Shown here: positions 17,724-25,195 of the stretch, piece by piece
How the letters are laid out: every line of letters begins with the position of its first letter
Numbering within the stretch: position 1 is the stretch's first letter
DNA from: Nitrospirota bacterium
Lineage (GTDB): Bacteria > Nitrospirota > Thermodesulfovibrionia > UBA6902
NCBI GenBank assembly: GCA_016207885.1
Contig: JACQZE010000010.1
Coordinates: 1-64,000, forward strand
Length of the DNA: 64,000 nt
Direction of reading: 5' to 3'
The notes under the pieces: generated by a model
What the model was told of the DNA's origin: nothing
The model's database searches: none
The model's input: the letters and a program-made list of their open reading frames with translations, nothing else
Translations under genes and position numbers: made by a program

Positions 17724-17777
17724 CTCCATAACGCAATAAATCAGCAGTGAACGTTCCTCTGGAGCGAGCGGTTAGCC
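17724..17777 (-). repeat. Degenerate attC-like site downstream of the secreted-protein gene
   Basis: Read on the minus strand the site begins GGCTAACCGCTCGCTCCAG and ends TTGCGTTATGGAGGG. The outer boxes GGCTAAC and GTTATGG fit the integron cores RYYYAAC and GTTRRRY with one or two differences. The CGCTCGCTCC run after the first box is a common feature of attC sites. It begins 10 bases after the stop codon of the gene at 17787-18188, the usual cassette arrangement. The identification is by eye; fold prediction and covariance search would be decisive. Confidence 0.4.
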
Positions 17778-17786
17778 ATTAAGCAG

Positions 17787-18188
17787 TTATTTGCATGAGC
17801 CCGTAACAATTCCAGCGCCACCCATAGACGATGAGACAAAAGGCTTCAAAGCACCGTCACGAAACTCTTGGACTTCCAGAAGTTGATACTGCTCTCCGAA
17901 ATCTGCCGTGGCCTTGAAGGAATTTTCTTTTGACCCTTTGTTTACGACGCGTGTGGACTTTGCCATTAAGGTTGGGATGACCTCGCCGATAATTTCTCCA
18001 GTTGATCGGGACACAGAGAACGAACTGCCCTTCATGTCTTTTTCCCACGCCGAGATTTCCAGCGCCCCCTTAGTTGATAGGGAATACACATGGACGACTT
18101 CGCAGGTGTAGGCGAGGGCGCCTGCCATAGCATTATTGCCCAAAGACAGAAACAGTACGGCGACTACGACTTGTACGAAGCGGATCAT
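17787..18188 (-). CDS. Secreted small protein of unknown function, cassette-like
   Basis: The 133-residue protein has a clear Sec signal peptide (about residues 1-22, ending NAMA, with a hydrophobic VVVAVLFLSL core). The mature part is short, with two cysteines (in YTCEVVHVYSL and at the end in VTGSCK) that could form a disulfide. I recognise no family. A strong ribosome-binding site (AAGGAGG) precedes the ATG. The gene is framed by the second copy of the palindromic repeat upstream and an attC-like palindrome downstream, and this is the structure of an integron gene cassette. Toxin-antitoxin pairs follow on the same strand. Confidence 0.75.
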   Translation of the reverse strand: MIRFVQVVVAVLFLSLGNNAMAGALAYTCEVVHVYSLSTKGALEISAWEKDMKGSSFSVSRSTGEIIGEVIPTLMAKSTRVVNKGSKENSFKATADFGEQYQLLEVQEFRDGALKPFVSSSMGGAGIVTGSCK

Positions 18189-18207
18189 CGGTTCCTCCTT
18201 TAATGGT

Positions 18208-18288
18208 TAACAATTATACCCAGCCGTATTTGCTGGAATAAGACATTGTAGTCGGTGTGAAATGAAAAACACAAGCACAAAATATAGT
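18208..18288. repeat. Palindromic direct repeat, copy 2 (attI/attC-like)
   Basis: This is the second copy of the repeat at 748-833, in the same orientation 17.5 kb away. It shares TAACAATTA, CAGCCGTATTTGCTGGAATA and CAAGCACAAAATATAGT, with divergence and small gaps between these blocks. The palindrome CCAGC (18220-18224) and GCTGG (18232-18236) is conserved. It stands 20 bases upstream of the start codon of a cassette-like gene, just as copy 1 stands 22 bases upstream of the gene at 37-726. Confidence 0.6.
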
Positions 18289-18365
18289 GGAATGACGGAA
18301 AAGTAAAAGCATGATTATAAAATCCCATCTTTTGCTAAAGTTGGGGAAAAAATGGAAACAAAATT

Positions 18366-19076
18366 CTATTTACAGAGCAGGGCATCGTTAACCGCTTTAA
18401 TGATATTTTCCTGAATCTCATTCCATTGTTTATTATTACCCAGTGAATATTTCTGATTGACCTCAAGCTCGATTCCAAGATAATGTTTCTGCGGAAAGTT
18501 TTTTCTGAAATAGGTCACAAGCCCGTCTGTCTTGCCGAGGTAGGGATAATTGCGGCGGACGACGAGGCCGGGGTTTGAGACGCTGAGTGCTTTCTGCAAG
18601 CGGATACAGAACTCTTTTTCTTTTGTTCGTAAAGGGTCATAAAGTAGTCCGATGTCAGCATTACGCTTTACACCATTTAGCACAGGCGTGAAGGTATGAA
18701 CCGCTATATGCAAAACATTTTTGCCCGAATGAATTTTGTCTGCAATAACTGATTCGATTACATTACGGTAAGAATGGTAGTATTTTTTAAGGATATCGGC
18801 TCTTACATTGCTGCCGGACTTTCTGCTTATATCAGAAAAGAGGTTCGGATGCTTCAATGACCGGTTCAGGTCAACAAGCAGGCGTGTTATTTCAGAGTAA
18901 TAACAGCGCACACCGAGATATTCTGCAATCGCTCCTGCGAGTTCATATGAGCCGATATCAAAACCTTTATGGCTATTCAGCAGCTTTTCTTTGCCCTTAA
19001 AGAGATGCACGTATTCCTGAGGCACAAGATTGCCGCCGTGTTCGCACGAGATGATTATCTCAAATTGTTTATTCAT
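18366..19076 (-). CDS. N-formylglutamate amidohydrolase family protein
   Basis: The product (about 236 residues from this start) has the family's metal-site and active-site motifs: ISCEHGGNLVP, DIGSYELA, EITRLLVDLNRS, IAVHTFTPVLNG and IELEVNQKY. The family hydrolyses amide bonds in N-formylglutamate during histidine breakdown, but no hut genes are present. Here the gene is the last of an operon with a GCS2-type ligase, an ATP-grasp ligase and a C39-like peptidase, so it more likely removes or releases an acyl-amino group from the product of those ligases. The start at 19076 overlaps the previous gene's stop by eight bases; a longer frame upstream lies inside that gene. Confidence 0.9.
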   Translation of the reverse strand: MNKQFEIIISCEHGGNLVPQEYVHLFKGKEKLLNSHKGFDIGSYELAGAIAEYLGVRCYYSEITRLLVDLNRSLKHPNLFSDISRKSGSNVRADILKKYYHSYRNVIESVIADKIHSGKNVLHIAVHTFTPVLNGVKRNADIGLLYDPLRTKEKEFCIRLQKALSVSNPGLVVRRNYPYLGKTDGLVTYFRKNFPQKHYLGIELEVNQKYSLGNNKQWNEIQENIIKAVNDALLCK

Positions 19077-20307
19077 TGAACACCCTGTTTTCAGCGAGGC
19101 ATTCGCAAAGTTTTTCATATACTGTTTTCAGCCGTTTATGTGAAGGTTTTTTGCCAAGCGACTTGAGTATTCTCTGTGATAGAGTTCCTTCTTCTGTAAT
19201 GATTTTCAGGATATTTTGAGATTCGACAGAAATTGGGTATTTCTTGCCGGCTTCCATTATAAGATGCTTCCACAATTCATTTGCAGTAGCTTTTGACTCA
19301 GGGAATCTGAACATCTTTAGATAACGCGTATTCTGAATTACCGCGTTTCCGCTATCGCGTATGGTGCTTTTAAAGACCGGAAGCAATGCATTCACTCCCC
19401 ATACTTTCTGTTCTTCATAGCTTGCCAACTTCTCAGCCACAAGAAGTTTTAAGGCCGATATGACTATCTCAGCTATGGCGATATCAGCTCGCGGGCACTC
19501 CTGCGTATCCGCAATTCGTATCTCCATCGCGTTTCGCTCGTAACGGGGTATTGCTCCCCTTGAATTGAGCCATTCATTATTTAGGATATTCTCATCATCA
19601 TATTTAGCTATATCCTTGTACATTTTCCCCAGTATCTTCTCTCTGTATTCAGCCTTTGTGAAGACAGGTTCAGGGATTATCTTTCCCATGATTGACGGAA
19701 CCTTCCTTTGGTTCCGTGCATAATGCAAAAGGCGTGTATCCTGCAAGCCGGTGATCTTTCCTTCAACAACCGGCGAGCTGGCAGCAAGCGCAGGGATCAT
19801 CGGAAGGAGAAGACGGACTGCTGCATGAAGCCTGCCTAATTCATCATCGCCTTTGAAAGAGAGATTTATGTGCATGCTCTGGACATTTGCCCAGCCGTGC
19901 CTCTTGCAGTTGAATATCCTGTCATAGGTTTCGTACACACTATGGTAACGGCGCGCCCAGAGCTTTGTCTCTTTCCGTGGATTCATCCAGGGATGCATGG
20001 CAGAGGGCATGAGCATTCCGCCCATCGGTCTGAGAATATTATTGATGTCTGTTATCTGTTTATGAAATGATTTTGAAAGCCCTTTGAGAGAGGGTACGGG
20101 TTCATTGTTCTTGATCTCCATGACATGAGAGACAAGCTCGTTCGACCATGCCATGCTGCCGTTGTAATGATCGGTTGTGTAACGTCCGGCAGCAGCGCGC
20201 AGCACTGCGTCAGATATCGGCATGACATCAAGCGTTTCACAGTCTGCGATAATATATTCCAGTTCAATGCCGAAGCCTTCAAAGAGTTTCAGTCTATTCG
20301 CAGCCAC
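19069..20307 (-). CDS. Glutamate-cysteine ligase family 2 (GCS2/YbdK-like) carboxylate-amine ligase
   Basis: The 412-residue protein shows the glutamine-synthetase-like ligase fold of the GCS2 family: FGIELEYIIAD at the start (GxExE metal site), SMAWSNELVSHVMEIKN, SMHINLSFKGDDELGRLHAAVRLLLP with the H-x-N motif, and RYERNAMEIRIADTQECP near residue 290. Members couple ATP hydrolysis to amide formation between a carboxylate (often glutamate) and an amine. It is fused in transcription to an ATP-grasp ligase three bases upstream and to an amidohydrolase overlapping downstream. With no gshB-type partner beyond the RimK-like gene, a glutathione pathway is less likely than a dedicated amide or peptide product. 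Confidence 0.92.
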   Translation of the reverse strand: MAANRLKLFEGFGIELEYIIADCETLDVMPISDAVLRAAAGRYTTDHYNGSMAWSNELVSHVMEIKNNEPVPSLKGLSKSFHKQITDINNILRPMGGMLMPSAMHPWMNPRKETKLWARRYHSVYETYDRIFNCKRHGWANVQSMHINLSFKGDDELGRLHAAVRLLLPMIPALAASSPVVEGKITGLQDTRLLHYARNQRKVPSIMGKIIPEPVFTKAEYREKILGKMYKDIAKYDDENILNNEWLNSRGAIPRYERNAMEIRIADTQECPRADIAIAEIVISALKLLVAEKLASYEEQKVWGVNALLPVFKSTIRDSGNAVIQNTRYLKMFRFPESKATANELWKHLIMEAGKKYPISVESQNILKIITEEGTLSQRILKSLGKKPSHKRLKTVYEKLCECLAENRVFNE

Positions 20308-20310
20308 AGG

Positions 20311-21786
20311 TTAATACCACGTCTCCTTGCGCTGTTCTATCCTGCGCAATATGACGCGCATGATCCTCAGGTAAAGTTCTTCCTTGAGTATCGCGTCCTC
20401 AACACCATAGTCGATATTGGGATTGTCATTGACTTCGATAATGTAATACTTATCGCCATCCTGTTTTATATCAACACCGTATAATCCGTCTCCAATCAGG
20501 TTTGCGGCACGGAGCGCGGCACGGATGAGTCCTGTAGGCGCGTGCTCCACAGGGATCGTTTCAGCCCTGCCGTCTTCTGTCTTTAAACCGTTCGGGTCGC
20601 GTTTAATTATCTGCCAGTGTTTTTTAGCCATGTAATATTTGCATACGAAAAGAGGCTGACGGTCGAAGACGCCGACACGCCAGTCAAAAGGCGTTGAGAG
20701 AAATTCCTGGGCGATGATAAGCTCTGAACGGTCGAGCATCTTCCCTACATTCAGCCTCAGGTCTTCCTCGGTCTCCACCTTTATCACACCCTGCGAGAAT
20801 GAACTGTCCGGCTTTTTCAGTATGCAGGGCAGGCCGAGCATGCTTGTTACATGTTTTGCATTTTCACGGTGAACTATGACCGTCTTTGGCGTAAGCATTC
20901 TGTTGCGCTCAAGCAGCTCCGCGAGAAAGACCTTGTTTGTGCATTTAAGTATGGACTCAGGATCGTCAACAACAACCAGCCCTTCTGCCGCAGCCTTGCT
21001 GGCAAAGCGGTATGTATGATGCAGCACGCTTGTGGTCTCGCGGATAAAGAGCGCGTCAAACTCGCTGAGCCTGCCGAAATCTTCCCTGTCGATAAGTTCA
21101 GCCTCCATGCCGAGCGACTCGGAAGACCTTATGAAACGTTCGATAGCCTTCGGGTTTGAAGGCTGTTCTTCTTCGTCTTTATCAAAGAGTATCGCGAGAT
21201 CGAATCTCGGCGCCTTCTTTCTGGCGGTGAACTTTCGCCTCTTCTGGAAATACTCACCTGCGGCTTCAACCACAAAAGCGCGATGCTCTTCAGGTATGTC
21301 GTTCACTGCGATCGGATTGATATTCTGTATCTGCCATTTCTGCTCTTTGTCATTAAAGACAAAGATAGCCCGCAGGAAAGGTGACTCAAAAAGCTTAAAG
21401 AGATGAGTGCAGAGCGGGTCATGCCTCTTTGCCATATTCCGGCCGAAGTAGATGCTGAGCACAAATTCGGTTGACTGTATGGGCGCAAGGCTCTTCTGGA
21501 TAAGCTCTTCCAGTTCATCTGAAGCAACGCGTATGATGGTCTGGGATTTCAGGTCCTGTATCGTGCTGATGCTCGGTATGGGCTTGTGCCCTCTTGCGGC
21601 CGCAAGCAGCGAGACATAGTAGCCTGTGCTCTGATAACGGTAGGACCGGCAGAGATTGAAGACCTTCACGTCGCGCATCGCGGCATAGCCGGGATCAGTA
21701 AGATAGGTCTTTGCAGCGACAAGTTCACTTCCTTCAAAATGAATGGGAAGATCATGTGGGTCATTGACTACAATCAGTATTGCCAA
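20311..21786 (-). CDS. RimK-like ATP-grasp ligase with RLAN-type N-terminal domain
   Basis: The 491-residue protein has an N-terminal region (about 1-190) of the RimK-like ATP-grasp N-terminal (RLAN) type, followed by an ATP-grasp domain (about 200-480). Visible motifs are VVVDDPESILKCTNKVFLAELL, LGLPCILKKPDSSFSQGVIKV (ATP lysine region), AQEFLSTPFDWRVGVFDRQPLF and GLYGVDIKQDGDKYYIIEVNDNPNIDYG with the metal-binding Glu and Asn. RimK relatives add glutamate or other amino acids to carboxylates. RLAN-bearing ATP-grasps have been linked by comparative genomics to GCS2 ligases and peptidases in predicted peptide-synthesis operons, and that is exactly the neighbourhood seen here. The substrate is unknown. 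Confidence 0.93.
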   Translation of the reverse strand: MAILIVVNDPHDLPIHFEGSELVAAKTYLTDPGYAAMRDVKVFNLCRSYRYQSTGYYVSLLAAARGHKPIPSISTIQDLKSQTIIRVASDELEELIQKSLAPIQSTEFVLSIYFGRNMAKRHDPLCTHLFKLFESPFLRAIFVFNDKEQKWQIQNINPIAVNDIPEEHRAFVVEAAGEYFQKRRKFTARKKAPRFDLAILFDKDEEEQPSNPKAIERFIRSSESLGMEAELIDREDFGRLSEFDALFIRETTSVLHHTYRFASKAAAEGLVVVDDPESILKCTNKVFLAELLERNRMLTPKTVIVHRENAKHVTSMLGLPCILKKPDSSFSQGVIKVETEEDLRLNVGKMLDRSELIIAQEFLSTPFDWRVGVFDRQPLFVCKYYMAKKHWQIIKRDPNGLKTEDGRAETIPVEHAPTGLIRAALRAANLIGDGLYGVDIKQDGDKYYIIEVNDNPNIDYGVEDAILKEELYLRIMRVILRRIEQRKETWY

Positions 21787-21795
21787 TCTTCTTCC

Positions 21796-22506
21796 TTACT
21801 TTGCCTTTTTCGGTTCGATGATGAGCAGGTTCGCGTCATAGGTTAGAACCCCGAGAAGGACTGAACATAAAACCCTGTCTATCGAGATCATATAATGGTG
21901 GCTTTCAGAATACGGATTCGCGAGAAAAGGGTCAGCCACCATGACGGTGCGCTCCTCTCTGTTATATCCGTTCAACACGACAAAATGCCCTGCCGGCTCT
22001 CCCTTGACATCATCCCAGTCGTTCAACTCTCCTAACTCTCTTGGGCTCTGATAAAGATAGGTTGAACTGAGGCCGGTCAAGATCGGGGCAGCCCGGTTAA
22101 GGTATTTTCTGATAAGCGCCTTGGTCAGGTCTTTTAATCTGAGCTTGCCGCCAAGCTGTAGAAATTCAAGGAAGCCCTCTGTCGCCACATGAAGTTTGGG
22201 AACATTCTTTGCCGACATCTGCGCTTTCAGACGTTCCTGTATATCCGGCCCGTCTTCCGTAAACCATGTCGGGTCAAAGATGTTGAGGTTGTATGTGTAG
22301 ATCGTTGCGGTATATCCGCGGTTCAAGGCGTGGCATGCAAGAAATACGGCAAGTGTGCCGCCTTCTTCAAGATATCTGACCTCTTTGACAACCTGATCCA
22401 GCGAAATATCGTCTCCGAAATAATTATATACCGCGTGCAGGCATGCAGGGCCGCATGTTGTTTCGGTGGGCTGGGCTAAGATATTGAAATCAAGGCTTTG
22501 TTTCAC
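21796..22506 (-). CDS. Peptidase C39-like cysteine protease
   Basis: The 236-residue protein begins LDFNILAQPTETTCGPACLHAVYNYFG, the papain-like catalytic cysteine box of C39-type peptidases, followed later by PAGHFVVLNGYNREERTVMVADPF with the catalytic His and Asp. There is no membrane domain, so it is a stand-alone cytoplasmic enzyme rather than a bacteriocin ABC exporter. Such solo C39-like proteins accompany RimK-like ATP-grasp and GCS2 genes in amidoligase operons, where they could process or transfer a peptide. It is the first gene of the compact ligase operon, nine bases before the ATP-grasp gene. Confidence 0.9.
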   Translation of the reverse strand: MKQSLDFNILAQPTETTCGPACLHAVYNYFGDDISLDQVVKEVRYLEEGGTLAVFLACHALNRGYTATIYTYNLNIFDPTWFTEDGPDIQERLKAQMSAKNVPKLHVATEGFLEFLQLGGKLRLKDLTKALIRKYLNRAAPILTGLSSTYLYQSPRELGELNDWDDVKGEPAGHFVVLNGYNREERTVMVADPFLANPYSESHHYMISIDRVLCSVLLGVLTYDANLLIIEPKKAK

Positions 22507-22609
22507 TTGCTGAAATAGGTCATATCATCACCTTATTTTCGGGTCGATCACACTGTTATTATATAACTTAAACTTGGCCAAAAATCAATTTAACTTTTTT
22601 CTAACTGTC

Positions 22610-23947
22610 TCAGTCAGATCTCTTTTTGAAAGGTATCAGGTCATACACAAGCCCTATTGTAGGCGTTGTGCTTATGACCTTTAAAAAGAGCTTGGAATAT
22701 GGGATATGCTCAACCTCCCTGACCTCTCGCAGCTTCGGAATGAAGATGAACGAGGCTATGTACCTGATCAAGCAGCTCACAACGAATACCAGAAGGTACT
22801 GCGACTGGAACAATTGATTGTAGCGGACTATCAGGCTGCCTGTCATAGAGCCGGCAAATATGGCGATGCCGTTAATAACATTGTAATATGCGATGCCGGT
22901 CGCCCTTTTTTGAGGCGTTGTCGTGTCAAAGATGAAATTAAATGATGCTATCTCAAAACCTGCCCAGACAAAACCCGCGTAAAACTGGACTCCTATGAGA
23001 TACCAGACTTCACCGGAAAAGACCCAGAGAAATGGCGCCAGAGGCATTAAAAAACCTGTCAGGCTCAGGACCTTTCTTGTTCCGAACCGGTCGGACGCCT
23101 TGCCCCAGACCGGCATGAAGATCAGTTTCGAAATGATGGCTGCCGCAATGATGATGGTATATGTCGAGTAGCTGAATTTCAGGTCGTTCAGCATATAGGG
23201 GGTAAAGAACGGCGCTGACATATAGACACATGCATTCATTAAACTAAGGTAGAGCACAAATGTGCCGTAGTTTCTGAACCGCGCCTGCCTGATGAACTCG
23301 ATAAAACTGAATTCTGCTGATTCAGGCACTTCATACAGCGGCTCGTACTTTTTTCGCAGAAAGAAAAATGAGGCTATCCTGGAACAAAGAGCAAGTGAGA
23401 AGATCGTGATAAAGCCGATATACTGCATTTCAGGCGTGCTTGAGAAATTCTGAAGGATGCATCCTCCTGCCATGTAAGCTGAGAATGTTGCGAATCCGGT
23501 TATCTTGTTCCTCTTGCCGAAGTAAGCGCCCCGTTCATTTTCATTCACAAGGTCTCCCATCCAGCTGTTCCATGCGGGGCTCAGGATCATGCCGAACAGC
23601 CAGTAGAGGCATGCAAAGAATATCAGATGCGCGATACGGAATGTTCCGAAGAAGAATACGAGGGATATCGGAATGTACATTAAGCCTTGCAGCAGGGCCG
23701 CTGCTGAGACGAGATTTTTCCGCGACCTGAAGAGCCTGATAAGACTGTTGGAGTAGAGCTGTGAAAGTGAACCTATCAGCAGAGGCATGGAGCTTAACAG
23801 GCCGAGGCTTATATTGGTTGCTTTGAGAAAGACCGCAAAAGGGGCTAAAAAAGATTCACCGAAACCTATCATCGACGCGGCAAAGGTCCCGTCAATGATA
23901 GAGTAATGAAGGCTCCTCTTTATCCTGTCACTGCCGTTAGTCTTCAT
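22610..23947 (-). CDS. Major facilitator superfamily transporter
   Basis: The 445-residue membrane protein has about 12 hydrophobic segments and MFS-type loops (for example GSLSQLYSNSLIRLFRSRKNL between helices 2 and 3, and GKASDRFGTRKVLSL with the D-R-x-G pattern in the second half). The substrate cannot be read from sequence. It ends 104 bases upstream of the C39-like peptidase gene on the same strand and may share its transcript, so it is a candidate exporter or importer for the product of the ligase cluster. It is divergent from ackA, with both promoters in the 131-base gap. Confidence 0.85.
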   Translation of the reverse strand: MKTNGSDRIKRSLHYSIIDGTFAASMIGFGESFLAPFAVFLKATNISLGLLSSMPLLIGSLSQLYSNSLIRLFRSRKNLVSAAALLQGLMYIPISLVFFFGTFRIAHLIFFACLYWLFGMILSPAWNSWMGDLVNENERGAYFGKRNKITGFATFSAYMAGGCILQNFSSTPEMQYIGFITIFSLALCSRIASFFFLRKKYEPLYEVPESAEFSFIEFIRQARFRNYGTFVLYLSLMNACVYMSAPFFTPYMLNDLKFSYSTYTIIIAAAIISKLIFMPVWGKASDRFGTRKVLSLTGFLMPLAPFLWVFSGEVWYLIGVQFYAGFVWAGFEIASFNFIFDTTTPQKRATGIAYYNVINGIAIFAGSMTGSLIVRYNQLFQSQYLLVFVVSCLIRYIASFIFIPKLREVREVEHIPYSKLFLKVISTTPTIGLVYDLIPFKKRSD

Positions 23948-24032
23948 ATCCTGCTTTCCATAAGCGAAGCAATGCGGGGAATAAATTCAGCTGTTAAATT
24001 TATTGCAGTGCTGATAAATATAATATTTGTTA

Positions 24033-24060
24033 TTGCTTCCGGTCAAATTTCATATATAAT
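24033..24060 (+). promoter_or_regulatory. Predicted sigma-70 promoter of ackA-xfp
   Basis: TTGCTT (24033-24038) and a perfect TATAAT (24055-24060) are separated by 16 bases and end 18 bases before the ackA reading frame. It is the best match in the divergent gap between the MFS gene and ackA. Confidence 0.55.
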
Positions 24061-24078
24061 TCATTCTATCAGGGAAGG

Positions 24079-25194
24079 ATGGAACATTTGAAGATATTAA
24101 CCGTAAATACAGGAAGTTCCTCTGTCCGCCTTGCCGCATTTATAAATACCGGCAGTGTAACAAAGAAGCTGGCTGACAAACATTTAAAGCTTGATGATAG
24201 AGCGCCAGAGACTTTACTGCGCTCTTTTCTTGAAGACTGCGGCAGTCAGAATATTCAATGCGTTGCCCACCGTGTTGTGCATGGGGGCACAAAACTTATT
24301 CAGCCATGTGTGATAAATTCTGAAATTGAGGATGAGATCGGCCGTCTTTCAGTTATGGCGCCGCTGCACAATCCCGTTGCGCTGAAATGGATCCGCATAT
24401 GCCGCGAATTATTCGGGCAGAACATTCCGCAGGTTGCGGTCTTTGATACCGCTTTCTATTCTCAGATGCCTGAAGTTGCAAAGACGTATGCCTTGCCGCG
24501 TGATATCTGCAGAGAGCATGGGATAAGGCGTTACGGTTTTCACGGCCTTGCTCACAGCGCCATGCTGCAAAGATGGCAGGAGATTCGGCCTGATCTGAAA
24601 GAAAGCGGCAGGGTTATTTCGCTTCAGCTTGGCGCAGGCTGTTCTATAACGGCGGTAAGAGACTGCAAGGCGGTGGATACTTCCATGGGATTCTCACCGC
24701 TTGAGGGGCTGGTCATGGCAACACGTTCAGGAGATATTGACCCTGAGATAGTAATATTTCTTCAAAAGTCCGGAAGTCTCACATCTGATGAGATACATAA
24801 GGTGCTGAGCGAGTCCTCAGGTTTATTGGGTTTATCAGGCATCAGCGCTGATATGCGAGTGCTGCTTGAAAGCGACAAGCCTGAAGCGCGCCTTGCAATT
24901 GATCTTTACTGCTACCGCGCAAGAAAATATACAGGCTCATACCTTTCGGTTCTCAATGGGGTGGATGTCATACTCTTCGGCGGCGGGGTAGGGGAAAATG
25001 CTCCGTTGATAAGAGAGCGCATTCTCCATGATATGAAATGGTGCGGCATAGAGCTTGACCGCCGCATTAACAATGATACAATTGCTATAGAAGGGCGCAT
25101 CACTTCATCCTCAAGCAAAATTGAAGCGTGGGTGATTCCCGTAGACGAAGCCGCAGTCCTTGCAAAAGAGGCGTTTACAATTATAGGAGGCTAA
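24079..25194 (+). CDS. ackA: Acetate kinase
   Basis: Acetate kinase interconverts acetyl phosphate plus ADP and acetate plus ATP. The motifs are present: [12 protein letters not shown] at the start, [65 protein letters not shown] and [19 protein letters not shown]. At 371 residues it is somewhat shorter than the usual 400. The ATG at 24079 sits directly on GGAAGG; the in-frame TTG at 24088 has better spacing from it and may be the real start. It is followed two bases later by phosphoketolase, so the pair converts xylulose-5-phosphate to acetate with substrate-level ATP formation. Confidence 0.96.
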   Translation: MEHLKILTVNTGSSSVRLAAFINTGSVTKKLADKHLKLDDRAPETLLRSFLEDCGSQNIQCVAHRVVHGGTKLIQPCVINSEIEDEIGRLSVMAPLHNPVALKWIRICRELFGQNIPQVAVFDTAFYSQMPEVAKTYALPRDICREHGIRRYGFHGLAHSAMLQRWQEIRPDLKESGRVISLQLGAGCSITAVRDCKAVDTSMGFSPLEGLVMATRSGDIDPEIVIFLQKSGSLTSDEIHKVLSESSGLLGLSGISADMRVLLESDKPEARLAIDLYCYRARKYTGSYLSVLNGVDVILFGGGVGENAPLIRERILHDMKWCGIELDRRINNDTIAIEGRITSSSSKIEAWVIPVDEAAVLAKEAFTIIGG

Positions 25195-25195
25195 T

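Noticed and set aside
748-18288. Idea that the two repeats bound a 17.5 kb mobile island
   Set aside because: The segment contains essential core genes (accA, dnaE, trpD) in ordinary arrangement, so it is unlikely to be a transferred unit.
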